Shown: in pieces, positions 48,940 through 57,414 of the stretch
Layout of the letters: every line of letters starts with the position of its first letter
How positions within the stretch are numbered: position 1 is the first letter of the stretch
Virus record (IMG/VR): IMGVR_UViG_3300037041_002697
Span: 1-57,414 of that record
Source of the DNA: a virus
DNA: 57,414 nucleotides
Reading direction: 5' to 3' (one strand)
Translations under genes and position numbers: made by a program
The notes under the pieces: generated by a model
What the model was told of the DNA's origin: nothing
The model's database searches: none
What the model saw: the letters and a program-made list of their open reading frames with translations, nothing else

Positions 48940-49485
48940 GTGGTTTCATTTCACATTAAAAACATGGCTGAAAATATTCGTAAATTTAAGGCCTTGAAAA
49001 AGCTGACGAATGATCCTGACGTAAATAACAGAATCCTGGAAAAGCTAAAAATTTTAATCCCGCAACATGTTAAAAGGTTATTTGATACCGAAGGATCAAC
49101 AGGAAAAACAGGAAAATGGAAAGAATTATCAATCCCTTATGTAGTCTGGAAAGCCCGAAAATATCCCGGCAAAACAATTATGAAGCGTAAGTTATTCCTA
49201 TATAACGCTTTAATGGGTGGCAAGGGATCACAATGGAAAATTGATCGCACTTTTTTTGGAAAAACCCGCTTTCGATTTTTTATAAATTCTGAAAACTGGA
49301 AACAGCATCAGTGGGGAACGCATAAGTTACCACGCAGAAAAACATTTGACCCCACACAAAACGAATTGTTAGCCTTTATGAATACTTTTCGTATCGTTTA
49401 CATGCAGGAAATTCTCAAGTTAAAACTTTTCAAATCAGTTAATCTTAAACCGGGAACTTATTCCCGAATTGTAAAGGTCTGGTAA
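48940..49485 (+). CDS. Virion morphogenesis / tail completion protein (Mu gpG-like)
   Basis: GTG 48940 has aggtgg five bases upstream; GTG 48931 and ATG 48964 are alternatives. The roughly 182-residue protein is very basic, with FDTEGSTGKTGKWKELSIPYVVWKARKYPG and LFLYNALMGG, then WGTHKLPRRKTF, the pattern of Mu gpG/virion-morphogenesis proteins that finish the head-tail joint. Confidence 0.7.
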   Translation: MVSFHIKNMAENIRKFKALKKLTNDPDVNNRILEKLKILIPQHVKRLFDTEGSTGKTGKWKELSIPYVVWKARKYPGKTIMKRKLFLYNALMGGKGSQWKIDRTFFGKTRFRFFINSENWKQHQWGTHKLPRRKTFDPTQNELLAFMNTFRIVYMQEILKLKLFKSVNLKPGTYSRIVKVW

Positions 49486-49487
49486 AT

Positions 49488-49973
49488 ATGGCAGATAATG
49501 TCGCAGTAAAACCGTCAACGGATAGTACAAAGGTTGACATAAAAACAGATGAAGTCTCCTTAGTTCACTGGCAGTGCAACAAACTAGCATTCGGGGCAGA
49601 TGGAGCGGCCAATCTGGTCGGAGCAACCCAACCTCTCCCGGTCGGAAATCCTTACAGTATTTCGGCAACAGCAGCACTGGTAGCAATTACCGCCAGTTCA
49701 CCAATCGAAAATATTGATGTAACGAGCTTTTCACATATTACAATTTTCTGGAATGTCACCGCCATTACAGGAACCTGGCAGATAATTTTAACGGCCTACG
49801 GTGAGGATGACGACACTCAGGAAGATTATTACTTGGGTGAGGGTGTACAAGCAACGGCAACCGGGCGTTATCTCTTAGTACTCCCCTTACACGGCGTACA
49901 GAAGGTAAAAATTTCGCACTATGAAGCAAGTTCCGGAACATTAAGTTCACAAACGACCTATATTCTTTGGTAA
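49488..49973 (+). CDS. Structural beta-sandwich protein
   Basis: A 161-residue beta-rich protein (ITIFWNVTAITGTWQIILTAYGEDDD..) with no Cys but one near residue 30. It looks like a decoration or tail accessory domain that interacts with the next protein. Unknown. Confidence 0.5.
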   Translation: MADNVAVKPSTDSTKVDIKTDEVSLVHWQCNKLAFGADGAANLVGATQPLPVGNPYSISATAALVAITASSPIENIDVTSFSHITIFWNVTAITGTWQIILTAYGEDDDTQEDYYLGEGVQATATGRYLLVLPLHGVQKVKISHYEASSGTLSSQTTYILW

Positions 49974-49982
49974 GGTGAAAAC

Positions 49983-50765
49983 ATGATTCTCGCAGTTGAA
50001 GAACGGGATGAACAAGGTATTTTAGGATTGGGTATAAATGTTGGGTTAACGCACTTTTATGACTTTAATGGGCATGCCCTGACACATATCAAATACGTGG
50101 CACACACAAATAATAATTATCGGAATGACTCCGGTCAATCCGCCTGTCAAGATTCTATGATGTATCAAGTTAACTGCATTTGTACGCTCGGAGGTGATGC
50201 AATTGACCTGACAATCTGGGATAAGAACAAATACTATCAAGGAACCACGATTAACACGTATGCGAAAATAAAGGAATATTCATTAACCTATAATTCCGAA
50301 AAACTCCGCCTGCTGGGGATTGACTTCTATGGAAATAGAATAATTGCATCAGGAATGGAATACCCTTCATATACGCGGGAAGGTCTATATTGGATTAATC
50401 TGGAAAAGGAAATCGTTCGTCCGATGGCCTGGGGCTGGGTTCCTGCCGGTATTCGCGTTATCGGAAATCAGGTTTTTTCAACCTGTCAGGATGACAATTA
50501 TTTGCGCTGTCATTCAATTTCGCATTGGTCTTCCCAGTGGTCGCAATGTTTTTCCCGAACTATTCCCAACGGTGGCACGACTGCCCATTTTCGGGGAATA
50601 ACGGATTACGGAAATTATTTCCTGGTTGGGAATGAAGAAAATCATACCGTTGATTTGATTTCAGTTGGAATGAGTGCGATAACTTGTGTCAAACAGTTTA
50701 GCGTATCGGCAAATATGCTGAATGCAAGTAACAAAATGCCCTACGGTCTCTGGAGGTGGGCATAA
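49983..50765 (+). CDS. Possible beta-propeller-like structural protein
   Basis: A 260-residue protein rich in W, Y, G and Cys, with repeated short strands (LRLLGIDFYGNRIIASG, GIRVIGNQVFSTCQDDNYLRC, GITDYGNYFLVGNEEN). The spacing suggests four or five propeller blades, which often bind ligands. It lies inside the head-tail joining region, an unusual place. It overlaps the next gene by one base. Confidence 0.5.
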   Translation: MILAVEERDEQGILGLGINVGLTHFYDFNGHALTHIKYVAHTNNNYRNDSGQSACQDSMMYQVNCICTLGGDAIDLTIWDKNKYYQGTTINTYAKIKEYSLTYNSEKLRLLGIDFYGNRIIASGMEYPSYTREGLYWINLEKEIVRPMAWGWVPAGIRVIGNQVFSTCQDDNYLRCHSISHWSSQWSQCFSRTIPNGGTTAHFRGITDYGNYFLVGNEENHTVDLISVGMSAITCVKQFSVSANMLNASNKMPYGLWRWA

Positions 50766-51280
50766 TGTTATTATTATTCATTAATACCGTTGCCAGTTCG
50801 TCAGGGGTGGGCTTTATTGAGCCAATTTTGGAAGGTATCAAGGAAATCTTACAACTTTATCTGCCAGCAAAATTAATAACTGTGGCTGCTGATTTTGATG
50901 ACCAGGTAACATTAATTGATCCAAAAACCTATTCATTAGTGAATAATTTCTTACGGAAGGATTTCCCTTCTATCGAAATTTATCCAATTGCAGCACCCGG
51001 CGAAGATTATACTTCCCGCGCGGTGGATTTAGATTATCTGATCAAAGTTCAAGTCTGGGTTGGCGGGCAGGATGAACTTGAATATCTGGCAAAATACTGT
51101 TATCGTTATCTCCGCGCGGTGGCCGAAGTCTTAAAGGCAACCGATACCCTTTACACGAAAGTCAACCTTTGCCAGTTCAACGGATTCGATTATTACGGCA
51201 TTGACATCAATGATAACGGCCTATATATGGCAGGTGGAGCCGTTATTTTAAATATAAAACATGTAGAAATTTTACAATAA
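50765..51280 (+). CDS. Tail terminator-like protein
   Basis: ATG 50765 lies in TAATG with ggaggtggg upstream, giving 171 residues. The core (FDDQVTLIDPKTYSLVNNF, DLDYLIKVQVWVGGQDE, YCYRYLRAVAEVL) is alpha/beta as in tail terminator proteins, and it directly precedes the tail tube gene, its usual place. Confidence 0.6.
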   Translation: MLLLFINTVASSSGVGFIEPILEGIKEILQLYLPAKLITVAADFDDQVTLIDPKTYSLVNNFLRKDFPSIEIYPIAAPGEDYTSRAVDLDYLIKVQVWVGGQDELEYLAKYCYRYLRAVAEVLKATDTLYTKVNLCQFNGFDYYGIDINDNGLYMAGGAVILNIKHVEILQ

Positions 51281-51305
51281 TTTTAATTAAACGAGGGAAA
51301 AAATT

Positions 51306-52421
51306 ATGGCAATTGACAATACAGGGGTATCGCAGAATGCCGAATTCGGCCTGATAAACGCCAGTACCTGGCATACAGCGGTAGCACTCTCAGGGGCTGC
51401 AATGGTGGATGTTGATGGTTTAACAGGTCTGGCACCACAAATTCAAATGATCCAGGATGTCAGTATCGGAAAACCGTTTCCAAAACATATCGATCAAGGC
51501 AATCGGGAAATTGAATTCGCAATATCCGGTCGCCTGCGGTATCGTTCAAATCTTTGGATTCCGATTTTTCAGTTAATTGGAACCGATATTGGCAGCGTGG
51601 CAACAGGCGTATACACGCATTACGCTGATATGGCAGATTTTGTTTCAGGGCGTTTTTTCACGGCGGCGGCGATCATCCGTTCTACGGCAGCCCAACTTTA
51701 CGAATGGCCAACGGTCAAAACATCAAAGGTTGAACTTTCCGCGAACGGAAATGACGGTTTCATGAAATTTAATATCACTGGCATCGCTGATGACGTGAAA
51801 ATTGGTGCTGACGGTACAAATGATTCGGATAACTTTCCCGGTGGTTCGCCAGGTTCAACATTTGTCGTTACCCAGGCAACAGGCACGCTTTTAGTTCCAT
51901 TTACGAAATATCGCATCAATATGAATGCAGCCAGCGGAGCAGATTGGAATAGTTCAGGTGATGGATCAGATCGGGTTTTTCCAACAGCCATTACAATCTC
52001 AATTGCCAGACCGTTAGTTCGTGATTTCCTGGCTGACCGTACCACCGCGAACGCTCAAGCCTTTTTAACGGCGGAGCCGCGTATCGATGGCATTCAATCC
52101 GATATTCTGGTAACCCTTGAATTCAGTGAAACGGAAGCTCGCACGGCATTTGAAGACTTTCAAGATGGCACGGCGAAAAAGATGGAAATATACTTTTACC
52201 ACAATGCCAGCAATACGATAAAATTACAGTTCCCGCGCCTGGTTCCCTTGCAGCCGACTTACAATATTGACAAAATCGGACGCATTCCTTCTACGCTGGT
52301 ATATCAGGCCATCGAAGCCGAAGCTGCACCTACTGGCATGACAGCAATTACATCTCCCCTCCGCCTGACGGTAGTCAATGGTGACTCGAAATGCTACCAC
52401 GATGGCAGCACAATTACTTAG
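51306..52421 (+). CDS. Major tail tube protein
   Basis: The 371-residue protein lies between the terminator-like gene and the tail chaperones. MAIDNTGVSQNAEFGLIN at the start and large beta content (EIEFAISGRLRYRSNLWIPIFQLIG) are typical of tail tube proteins. No sheath gene follows, indicating a long non-contractile tail. Confidence 0.75.
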   Translation: MAIDNTGVSQNAEFGLINASTWHTAVALSGAAMVDVDGLTGLAPQIQMIQDVSIGKPFPKHIDQGNREIEFAISGRLRYRSNLWIPIFQLIGTDIGSVATGVYTHYADMADFVSGRFFTAAAIIRSTAAQLYEWPTVKTSKVELSANGNDGFMKFNITGIADDVKIGADGTNDSDNFPGGSPGSTFVVTQATGTLLVPFTKYRINMNAASGADWNSSGDGSDRVFPTAITISIARPLVRDFLADRTTANAQAFLTAEPRIDGIQSDILVTLEFSETEARTAFEDFQDGTAKKMEIYFYHNASNTIKLQFPRLVPLQPTYNIDKIGRIPSTLVYQAIEAEAAPTGMTAITSPLRLTVVNGDSKCYHDGSTIT

Positions 52422-52481
52422 TATTTACTAATTTATTAATACATTCTTATTAAATCTTACAACATTAGAAGGGAAAATTCA

Positions 52482-52799
52482 ATGTTTAATATTAATACGC
52501 AAAAAGAATATACGGTCTGGGTGGATTACTCAGAGGATGAAAAATATTTAATTCGTTATGCACGCGGGCTGGATTCGGATCACATTTCGGAAGAAGTTTT
52601 CAAGAACGTTTTGGATTGGAAGGGCGTATTCGCCGGTGAAAAGGAAGTGAAATACCTGCCCGAATCGGTAGAACTTTTAATGACCAATGCTGATCCGATT
52701 GAACTGGCAAAACGGGTGATTTTCCTGGCACAAAAGATAACCGATGTTTCTATTTTCTTTAACGTTGGTGAATTAATAAAAAACTCCAAAAAGGGGTAA
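52482..52799 (+). CDS. Tail assembly chaperone (G-type, short form)
   Basis: A 105-residue protein between tail tube and tape measure, with acidic helices, the position of lambda gpG. It ends AAA AAG GGG TAA. An overlapping minus-one frame stays open beyond the stop and reaches the tape measure gene, so a longer form is expected. Confidence 0.75.
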   Translation: MFNINTQKEYTVWVDYSEDEKYLIRYARGLDSDHISEEVFKNVLDWKGVFAGEKEVKYLPESVELLMTNADPIELAKRVIFLAQKITDVSIFFNVGELIKNSKKG

Positions 52800-53107
52800 G
52801 AGCACAGCTTTTTACCCCTTATGTTTTCAGGGCTGAATATATTCAGGAAACTGGGGAATATCCTGACGCTGACTTGATATTACTCCCCCTGAATGAGCGA
52901 ATTTTTGAGGCTTACAGGCACTTGAATCGAGTGCAAAATACCGGTATGCAAATCTTCATCATTCAGGCATATTTTACCGGCTTTGACGAATTTCAGGCGC
53001 AGTATGTAAGTTTAGCTTACATTGAAATTGATAGTATTTTTCAAGAGTTTCTAAATCGGGAACGCGAACGGCAACAAACGCAGGAATTTATTGAAAGTAG
53101 ACGATAA
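52482..53107 (+). CDS. Tail assembly chaperone, long form by -1 frameshift (GT-type)
   Basis: The minus-one frame is open from before the short stop to 53107 and encodes about 105 further residues (AQLFTPYVFRAEYIQETG.., ending FIESRR). The candidate slip site is A AAG GGG at 52790-52796. GGGGTAA (52793-52799) pairs perfectly with TTACCCC (52812-52818), a hairpin that could stimulate slipping. No ribosome site is needed for the second part. The shift itself is inferred. Confidence 0.65.
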
Positions 53108-55050
53108 TGGCATTAGTATTTGAAATTATTTCAGACACTAAACTCGGTAAAAGTCTGGATGAAATTTCCGAAAAGATAAAAAAAGCTGGCGGTGAAGGTG
53201 AAAAGGCCGGCTCAAAAATGAAGATGGCTTTTGCTGCGGTCAATGCTATAATTGCAACCGGTATTATAACTGGTGTAATTATGCTCACGAAACGTATGGT
53301 CGATCTCGCTTCCAGTGCTGAGGAAACAAAAAATAAATTCGATGTCGTTTTTAAGGGCGTATCAAACGCCACACTTTCGGTAAATAAACTTTCTCAATCG
53401 ACTGGCTATGCGAAATCCACCATCCATCAAATGATGGGTAGTTTAGGCGACTTGATTAAACCGGCTGGATTCGCGGCTGACAAAGCCTTTGAACTTTCGG
53501 ACGGAATTGTCAAGCTGGCAATGGACATTGGTTCCTTTTCAAACGTAGCTCCGCAGAAGGTGATTGAAGACTTTCAATCGGCGATTGCAGGTAGTTCCGA
53601 AACCATGACCAAGTATGGTATTGACGTCAAGGAAGGTTCCCTTGCTCAAGAAGCTTTTAACATGGGTTTAATCAAATCGGCAAAGGAATATTCGCGACTC
53701 AATCCCGAACAATTACGGAATGTTCGCCTGCAGGCGTTGATTTCAAAAAGTTATAAAGACTCAAAGGATGCCATTGGCGACTTAGGCCGAACACAAGGTT
53801 CATACGCGAATCAAATGCGACAATTTGACGAGGGAATGAAAACCTTAATGGAATCGCTTGGTCAATCGGTACTACCTTTTGCCACGCGTATGGTTAAGGA
53901 ATTGAACGAATTGGTAACTTTTGCTCAAACCATTCTGGCAAAAATTAAAGGCGAAAAGTCAGGCAAAGAACAGGAACAGGCTTTAATTCAGCAGCATAAA
54001 GCGGTGCAATTCCTAAATAAAGAGATTGAGTACACGTTAAAGCTTGAAAAACAATTAGCAGCCGAAAAGAAGGCCGGTAAAACCGAAGACGCTAAAGCGA
54101 CTTTTATGATTTTGCACGGCCAGCGGGAAGGTCTAAAGTATAACCTTTCCCAAAACGAAAAGATCGTGCAAGTTTTAAAGGAACGTTTCGGAATCGAAAA
54201 TGCAGCGCAAATGCAAACCGAAACCCTGAAAAATTTGCTTTCCGAAGGTGTCATTACCCTGGAAAAAGAACTTGGCATTCATGTGGAAAAGCAGAAAGTT
54301 ACTAAAACGACTACCGATTCAGTAAAAGCCACCAATGATGCTATTAAAGAAATAGTTGACACCAGTCTGCCGAAATGGCTGGAAATTTCCGTATTACAGC
54401 GGGATGTAAATATCGCATTGGCTAACGAATATGAACGCCTGTTAACAAATCAGCAAAAACGTGAAGAATCGGCTCAGGCATTATTAACAACGGAAAAGGA
54501 ACTCCCGGAACATGCTGACGATCTGAATATAGCTTTCACCAAATCGCAGCAAAAAACGAACGACATTCGCAAAAATGTTGCTACCGGCCTGGCGAACGGC
54601 CTGCAAAATGTAATCTGGCAGGCAGGAACCCTGGAGAATAAATTCAAAAGCATTGCTATGAGTGTGGCTGAAATGGCCACGAAAATGCTAATCATGTCTG
54701 GTGTAAAAGCGGCTTTCAATATGATTGGTCTGCCCTTCCTGCAAGAAGGTGGTCTGGTTCCTGGATATGCCGGCGGGGGTACAATTACGCATGGCATTCC
54801 CTTCCGTACGCAAGGCACGCGTGATAACGTCATTGTTCATGCCGAGCAAGGGGAATTTATCGAGCCTCGCAGAGCAGTGAACTCAATTACTTTACCGATT
54901 TTGGAAGCAATCAGGCAGGGAAAGACTCCCCAAAATTCAGGCGGTGGAAATATCAATATCAATATCAATACCAGCAACTTAGATTCAGTAATGATAACAC
55001 AATTAAACAATCGTTTACGCGATATTCAAAAATTTAGGACTTTGTCATGA
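53107..55050 (+). CDS. Tail tape measure protein
   Basis: A 647-residue protein that begins at the chaperone stop (TAATG). It has the tape measure pattern: an N-terminal helix, a hydrophobic segment (AAVNAIIATGIITGVIML), long helical parts, the phage TMP motif SSAEETKNKFDVVFKG and a Gly-rich C-terminal region (LQEGGLVPGYAGGGTI) followed by QGEFIEPRRAV. It sets tail length, about 95-100 nm at 1.5 angstrom per residue. Confidence 0.9.
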   Translation: MALVFEIISDTKLGKSLDEISEKIKKAGGEGEKAGSKMKMAFAAVNAIIATGIITGVIMLTKRMVDLASSAEETKNKFDVVFKGVSNATLSVNKLSQSTGYAKSTIHQMMGSLGDLIKPAGFAADKAFELSDGIVKLAMDIGSFSNVAPQKVIEDFQSAIAGSSETMTKYGIDVKEGSLAQEAFNMGLIKSAKEYSRLNPEQLRNVRLQALISKSYKDSKDAIGDLGRTQGSYANQMRQFDEGMKTLMESLGQSVLPFATRMVKELNELVTFAQTILAKIKGEKSGKEQEQALIQQHKAVQFLNKEIEYTLKLEKQLAAEKKAGKTEDAKATFMILHGQREGLKYNLSQNEKIVQVLKERFGIENAAQMQTETLKNLLSEGVITLEKELGIHVEKQKVTKTTTDSVKATNDAIKEIVDTSLPKWLEISVLQRDVNIALANEYERLLTNQQKREESAQALLTTEKELPEHADDLNIAFTKSQQKTNDIRKNVATGLANGLQNVIWQAGTLENKFKSIAMSVAEMATKMLIMSGVKAAFNMIGLPFLQEGGLVPGYAGGGTITHGIPFRTQGTRDNVIVHAEQGEFIEPRRAVNSITLPILEAIRQGKTPQNSGGGNINININTSNLDSVMITQLNNRLRDIQKFRTLS

Positions 55051-57350
55051 TTTTTGGCGGAACTAATTTTGGCAACTACGTGGATGATTTGAATGTCAAT
55101 CCTATAATCGTAATAAAAATTTCATCGTTTTATTTTTGTACCGGTACCTTTTCAGGTATCACTTCCAGCTATAAAAAATGGCTTTCCGAAGTGAAATATC
55201 AGGGTACAAAAATAAAACTTTCGGATTTAACCAGTGATTTGCCAACCCTGGATTTTACGGTAATTGATTACGATAATGACATTTCGGACACCATTGGCGC
55301 GTATAACTTTTTGAATGCTACGGTTTACCTTTATTATGGTTTTCAGGAAACTCCGATTACGGATTTTATTCAACTCGGAAAGTTCACTTGTACCAATGTC
55401 GAATTTATTGCTGACTCAAAATCATATTCCATTACTTGCCAATGGTGGGGGACGGCTTTACGCACTCCGTTATTTCGTAAGTTTACCAATAGCACCTTAA
55501 CTGCAGCTATTACTGCCAGCGAAACTGAATTAATATCTGATGGTGATCTTTCAGACGGTACCGACTGGGTGGTTACTGATGATTTCGCCTATAACTTAGG
55601 CAATCAACAGATTGAATTTGATTATGATATTGGTTATGGTTCAATTACGCAGGACAGCACTGATTTTGGTGAATTACCGGTGGCTAGTATGCGCTATGTC
55701 CTTTCATATACTTTAGCTTCACTTAGTGGTGGGACATTACCCGAAGAGGGATATGTATCAGGTTTAACAACAACTTTCTTTAGTTTACCCTGTACTACTG
55801 GCACGCATGAAGTTATCATCCAAATCCGCTCGGATTATGCCTTTCATGATTTAGTTTTAGAATTTTATTCTGATGATTCAAACGCCCATTTTTCAATTGA
55901 TGATATTTCGCTGAAATATACGGCGGTTGAAGTAACTGATGCCAGTAATTTTACCACGCCTGAATCGGCTCCCTGGGGAAGTGAAAACGATGTATATGCC
56001 AAAATTAATGATGAGGTTTTTCATTTATTATCGGTTTCAACTAACAAATTCTATACCTGGCGGGCGCGGCTGGATACCGTAATTCAGGAGCATGCCATTA
56101 ATGACTTTATACGAGAAATTTTTGTAATTGCGTATGATCCGTATAAATTTATAATGCAACTCTTACAAACAAATTACGGTGGAACTTACGACTGTAATGT
56201 TGACTCCTGGGGATTAGATGCTGGTTATCTAATTGATGAAATCGCCTGTAAAAACGATTTCCAGCGGTGGTATCACCCTGAAGTAGTGACTTCAATGTTT
56301 CATTGGTATTTAGAAGAATCACCAACCGATGCAATTCGGTATCTATTTGATGAAGTATTGCCATTAATACCGGCCTTTATTTTTGTTAATAGTGACGGCT
56401 TGCTAACATTACATGCCCTGGATATGCGGGTTCCGAATGAAGGCGACTTTGACATTGATGAAAATAATTCTAATAATCAACGCTTGAATATTGACATGAC
56501 AGGCAGTTTTTCAAATATCGAATTTTTCTCGAATTTTAATCCTGGTACAAATGATTTTATTGAAAAAGAAAATGCCAATGAACCAAACATTACCCTAAAC
56601 ATTGGGGATATAAACAAACGCACTATTAAAGTTCATGATATTAATCAGATAGCGGATGATTTGAAAAAAATGATTGCCAAAAGATTTTTCGGCATAAATG
56701 GTTATCCCATTTGTTATTGGTCTGGTGAAGTCTTCCTCTCCTCGATTGTAGTGGAAACCGGAGATGTCGTTAATATTTCAAACGCCTATTTGCCCCTTTT
56801 CCCATCGAAAACAATGGGCTGGACTAAGCGTGGAGGAATGGTGATCGGTCATTCGCTCGAATTTAATCAAAACGGATTCAAGCGGACTATCGAAGCAGCC
56901 GTATTAAACATGTTCGCGACCAGTCAAACCAGCAATGTTTTTGTATACGCTGATATAGCAGATACCACCCTAACGGTCGGAACCACCGCAACGGATGCCA
57001 CTGGCTTAGTTGATAGCCACCGTGATTACGGAATTTTTACTATTGAGGCGGATTTACCAACAGGTGCCAGTGCTGAGGAAAGCGTAAATATGACCTTTAC
57101 AATGACGGATGTTTTGGGTGGAATTACTGTTTATCGAAATTGTGATCTCTATTATGATGCCCGAAAATCAGGTAGAAAGCGCTGGGAAGTGCGTGTTGAA
57201 ACGGATGAAGCTTTATTTACGCCTTCAAATATTACAGTTACCTGGGTTTCCGAAACAGGTGCAGCGGGGGAAAAATTAACGTACGTAGAATTAATTAAAT
57301 ACAAATTAGTGGCTTATTCACTGGATAACGTAGTTTTGGCGGACTTGTAA
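55047..57350 (+). CDS. Tail-tip / baseplate protein with carbohydrate-binding-like insert
   Basis: The 767-residue product overlaps the tape measure gene by ATGA. Residues 1-155 look like a distal-tail or hub domain. Residues about 165-295 (DGDLSDGTDWVV to SIDDISLKY) have the shape of a CBM4/9-like beta-sandwich. The middle (about 320-640) is a hub-like part with W-containing strands, and the C-terminal 120 residues are FnIII-like. It probably forms the tail tip and contacts host glycans. The C-terminal codons repeat at bases 1-81. Confidence 0.7.
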   Translation: MIFGGTNFGNYVDDLNVNPIIVIKISSFYFCTGTFSGITSSYKKWLSEVKYQGTKIKLSDLTSDLPTLDFTVIDYDNDISDTIGAYNFLNATVYLYYGFQETPITDFIQLGKFTCTNVEFIADSKSYSITCQWWGTALRTPLFRKFTNSTLTAAITASETELISDGDLSDGTDWVVTDDFAYNLGNQQIEFDYDIGYGSITQDSTDFGELPVASMRYVLSYTLASLSGGTLPEEGYVSGLTTTFFSLPCTTGTHEVIIQIRSDYAFHDLVLEFYSDDSNAHFSIDDISLKYTAVEVTDASNFTTPESAPWGSENDVYAKINDEVFHLLSVSTNKFYTWRARLDTVIQEHAINDFIREIFVIAYDPYKFIMQLLQTNYGGTYDCNVDSWGLDAGYLIDEIACKNDFQRWYHPEVVTSMFHWYLEESPTDAIRYLFDEVLPLIPAFIFVNSDGLLTLHALDMRVPNEGDFDIDENNSNNQRLNIDMTGSFSNIEFFSNFNPGTNDFIEKENANEPNITLNIGDINKRTIKVHDINQIADDLKKMIAKRFFGINGYPICYWSGEVFLSSIVVETGDVVNISNAYLPLFPSKTMGWTKRGGMVIGHSLEFNQNGFKRTIEAAVLNMFATSQTSNVFVYADIADTTLTVGTTATDATGLVDSHRDYGIFTIEADLPTGASAEESVNMTFTMTDVLGGITVYRNCDLYYDARKSGRKRWEVRVETDEALFTPSNITVTWVSETGAAGEKLTYVELIKYKLVAYSLDNVVLADL

Positions 57351-57414
57351 AATGATTACCGACAAAGGCAGAATAAAATATACCGTCTCAGGTATTGAGT
57401 ATACCATCGATTTT
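57270..57414. repeat. Right copy of terminal overlap
   Basis: This is the right partner of bases 1-145, identical apart from three substitutions. The unit genome is therefore 57,269 bp. Confidence 0.9.
57352..57414 (+). CDS. 5' fragment of the LamG fibre gene (second view)
   Basis: ATG 57352 begins the same 21 codons as the gene at 83-1636, with one silent difference, and is cut by the window end. It confirms that the tail-tip gene is followed directly by the fibre gene on the circle. Confidence 0.85.
   Translation, partial: MITDKGRIKYTVSGIEYTIDF

Overview
The window is the genome of a tailed double-stranded DNA phage read once round. Bases 1-145 recur at 57270-57414 with three substitutions (two silent, one Ile/Val), so the unit genome is about 57,269 bp, opened inside a tail gene. 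The gene set (terminase, fused portal/head protein, Mu-like protease with a nested scaffold, capsid, tail tube, tail-chaperone frameshift, tape measure, no sheath) indicates a siphovirus. No integrase, repressor, transposase, complete tRNA or CRISPR array was seen, so a virulent lifestyle is likely. Four signal peptides, one lipobox leader and one N-terminal signal anchor point to a Gram-negative host. Three of the four cleavable leaders put Gln at predicted +1, the Bacteroidetes 'Q-rule'. Strong Shine-Dalgarno sites and ordinary sigma70 promoters fit classic Bacteroidia less well, so a host elsewhere in the FCB group (for example Ignavibacteria-like lineages) is my tentative guess.

Layout. 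44.6-57.4 kb and, across the junction, 0-10.4 kb form the structural region, transcribed rightward from a TTGACT-N17-TATATT promoter at 44615 to a strong terminator at 10463. It runs protease/scaffold, decoration, capsid, connectors, tail tube, chaperones, tape measure, tail tip, a LamG fibre, and then an unusual block of exported or adhesive proteins (1.6-10.4 kb): a parallel beta-helix, a C1q-like lipoprotein, a family 39 glycoside hydrolase, an FnIII-like and a cohesin-like protein, with small membrane proteins that may include the holin. 10.6-25.7 kb is replication and DNA processing: primase-like protein, methyltransferases, AAA+ helicase, a probable iteron origin (14.9-15.15 kb), initiator, DnaC-like loader, PD-(D/E)XK and ERCC4 nucleases, and a UDG-exonuclease-PolA fusion. 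25.8-32.2 kb is a second sigma70 operon with ParB-methyltransferase, small terminase, TerL and portal. 32.2-44.5 kb carries many small genes, an SMC-like ATPase, a beta sliding clamp, two leftward operons, a 1 kb region without convincing genes, and three compact tRNA-like structures.

The most striking pattern is transcriptional. Intergenic gaps before the replication operon, the SMC-like gene, both leftward operons and the small-gene/clamp operons contain TGGCAT-N5-TTGC-like sequences with exact GG-N10-GC (or GA) spacing, that is, candidate sigma54 promoters, some with palindromes upstream where an enhancer-binding protein could sit. The terminase and capsid operons instead have sigma70 promoters. 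If real, early and accessory genes depend on host RpoN and a host activator while assembly genes use the housekeeping polymerase. All functions here are judged from sequence by eye; no database search was run.
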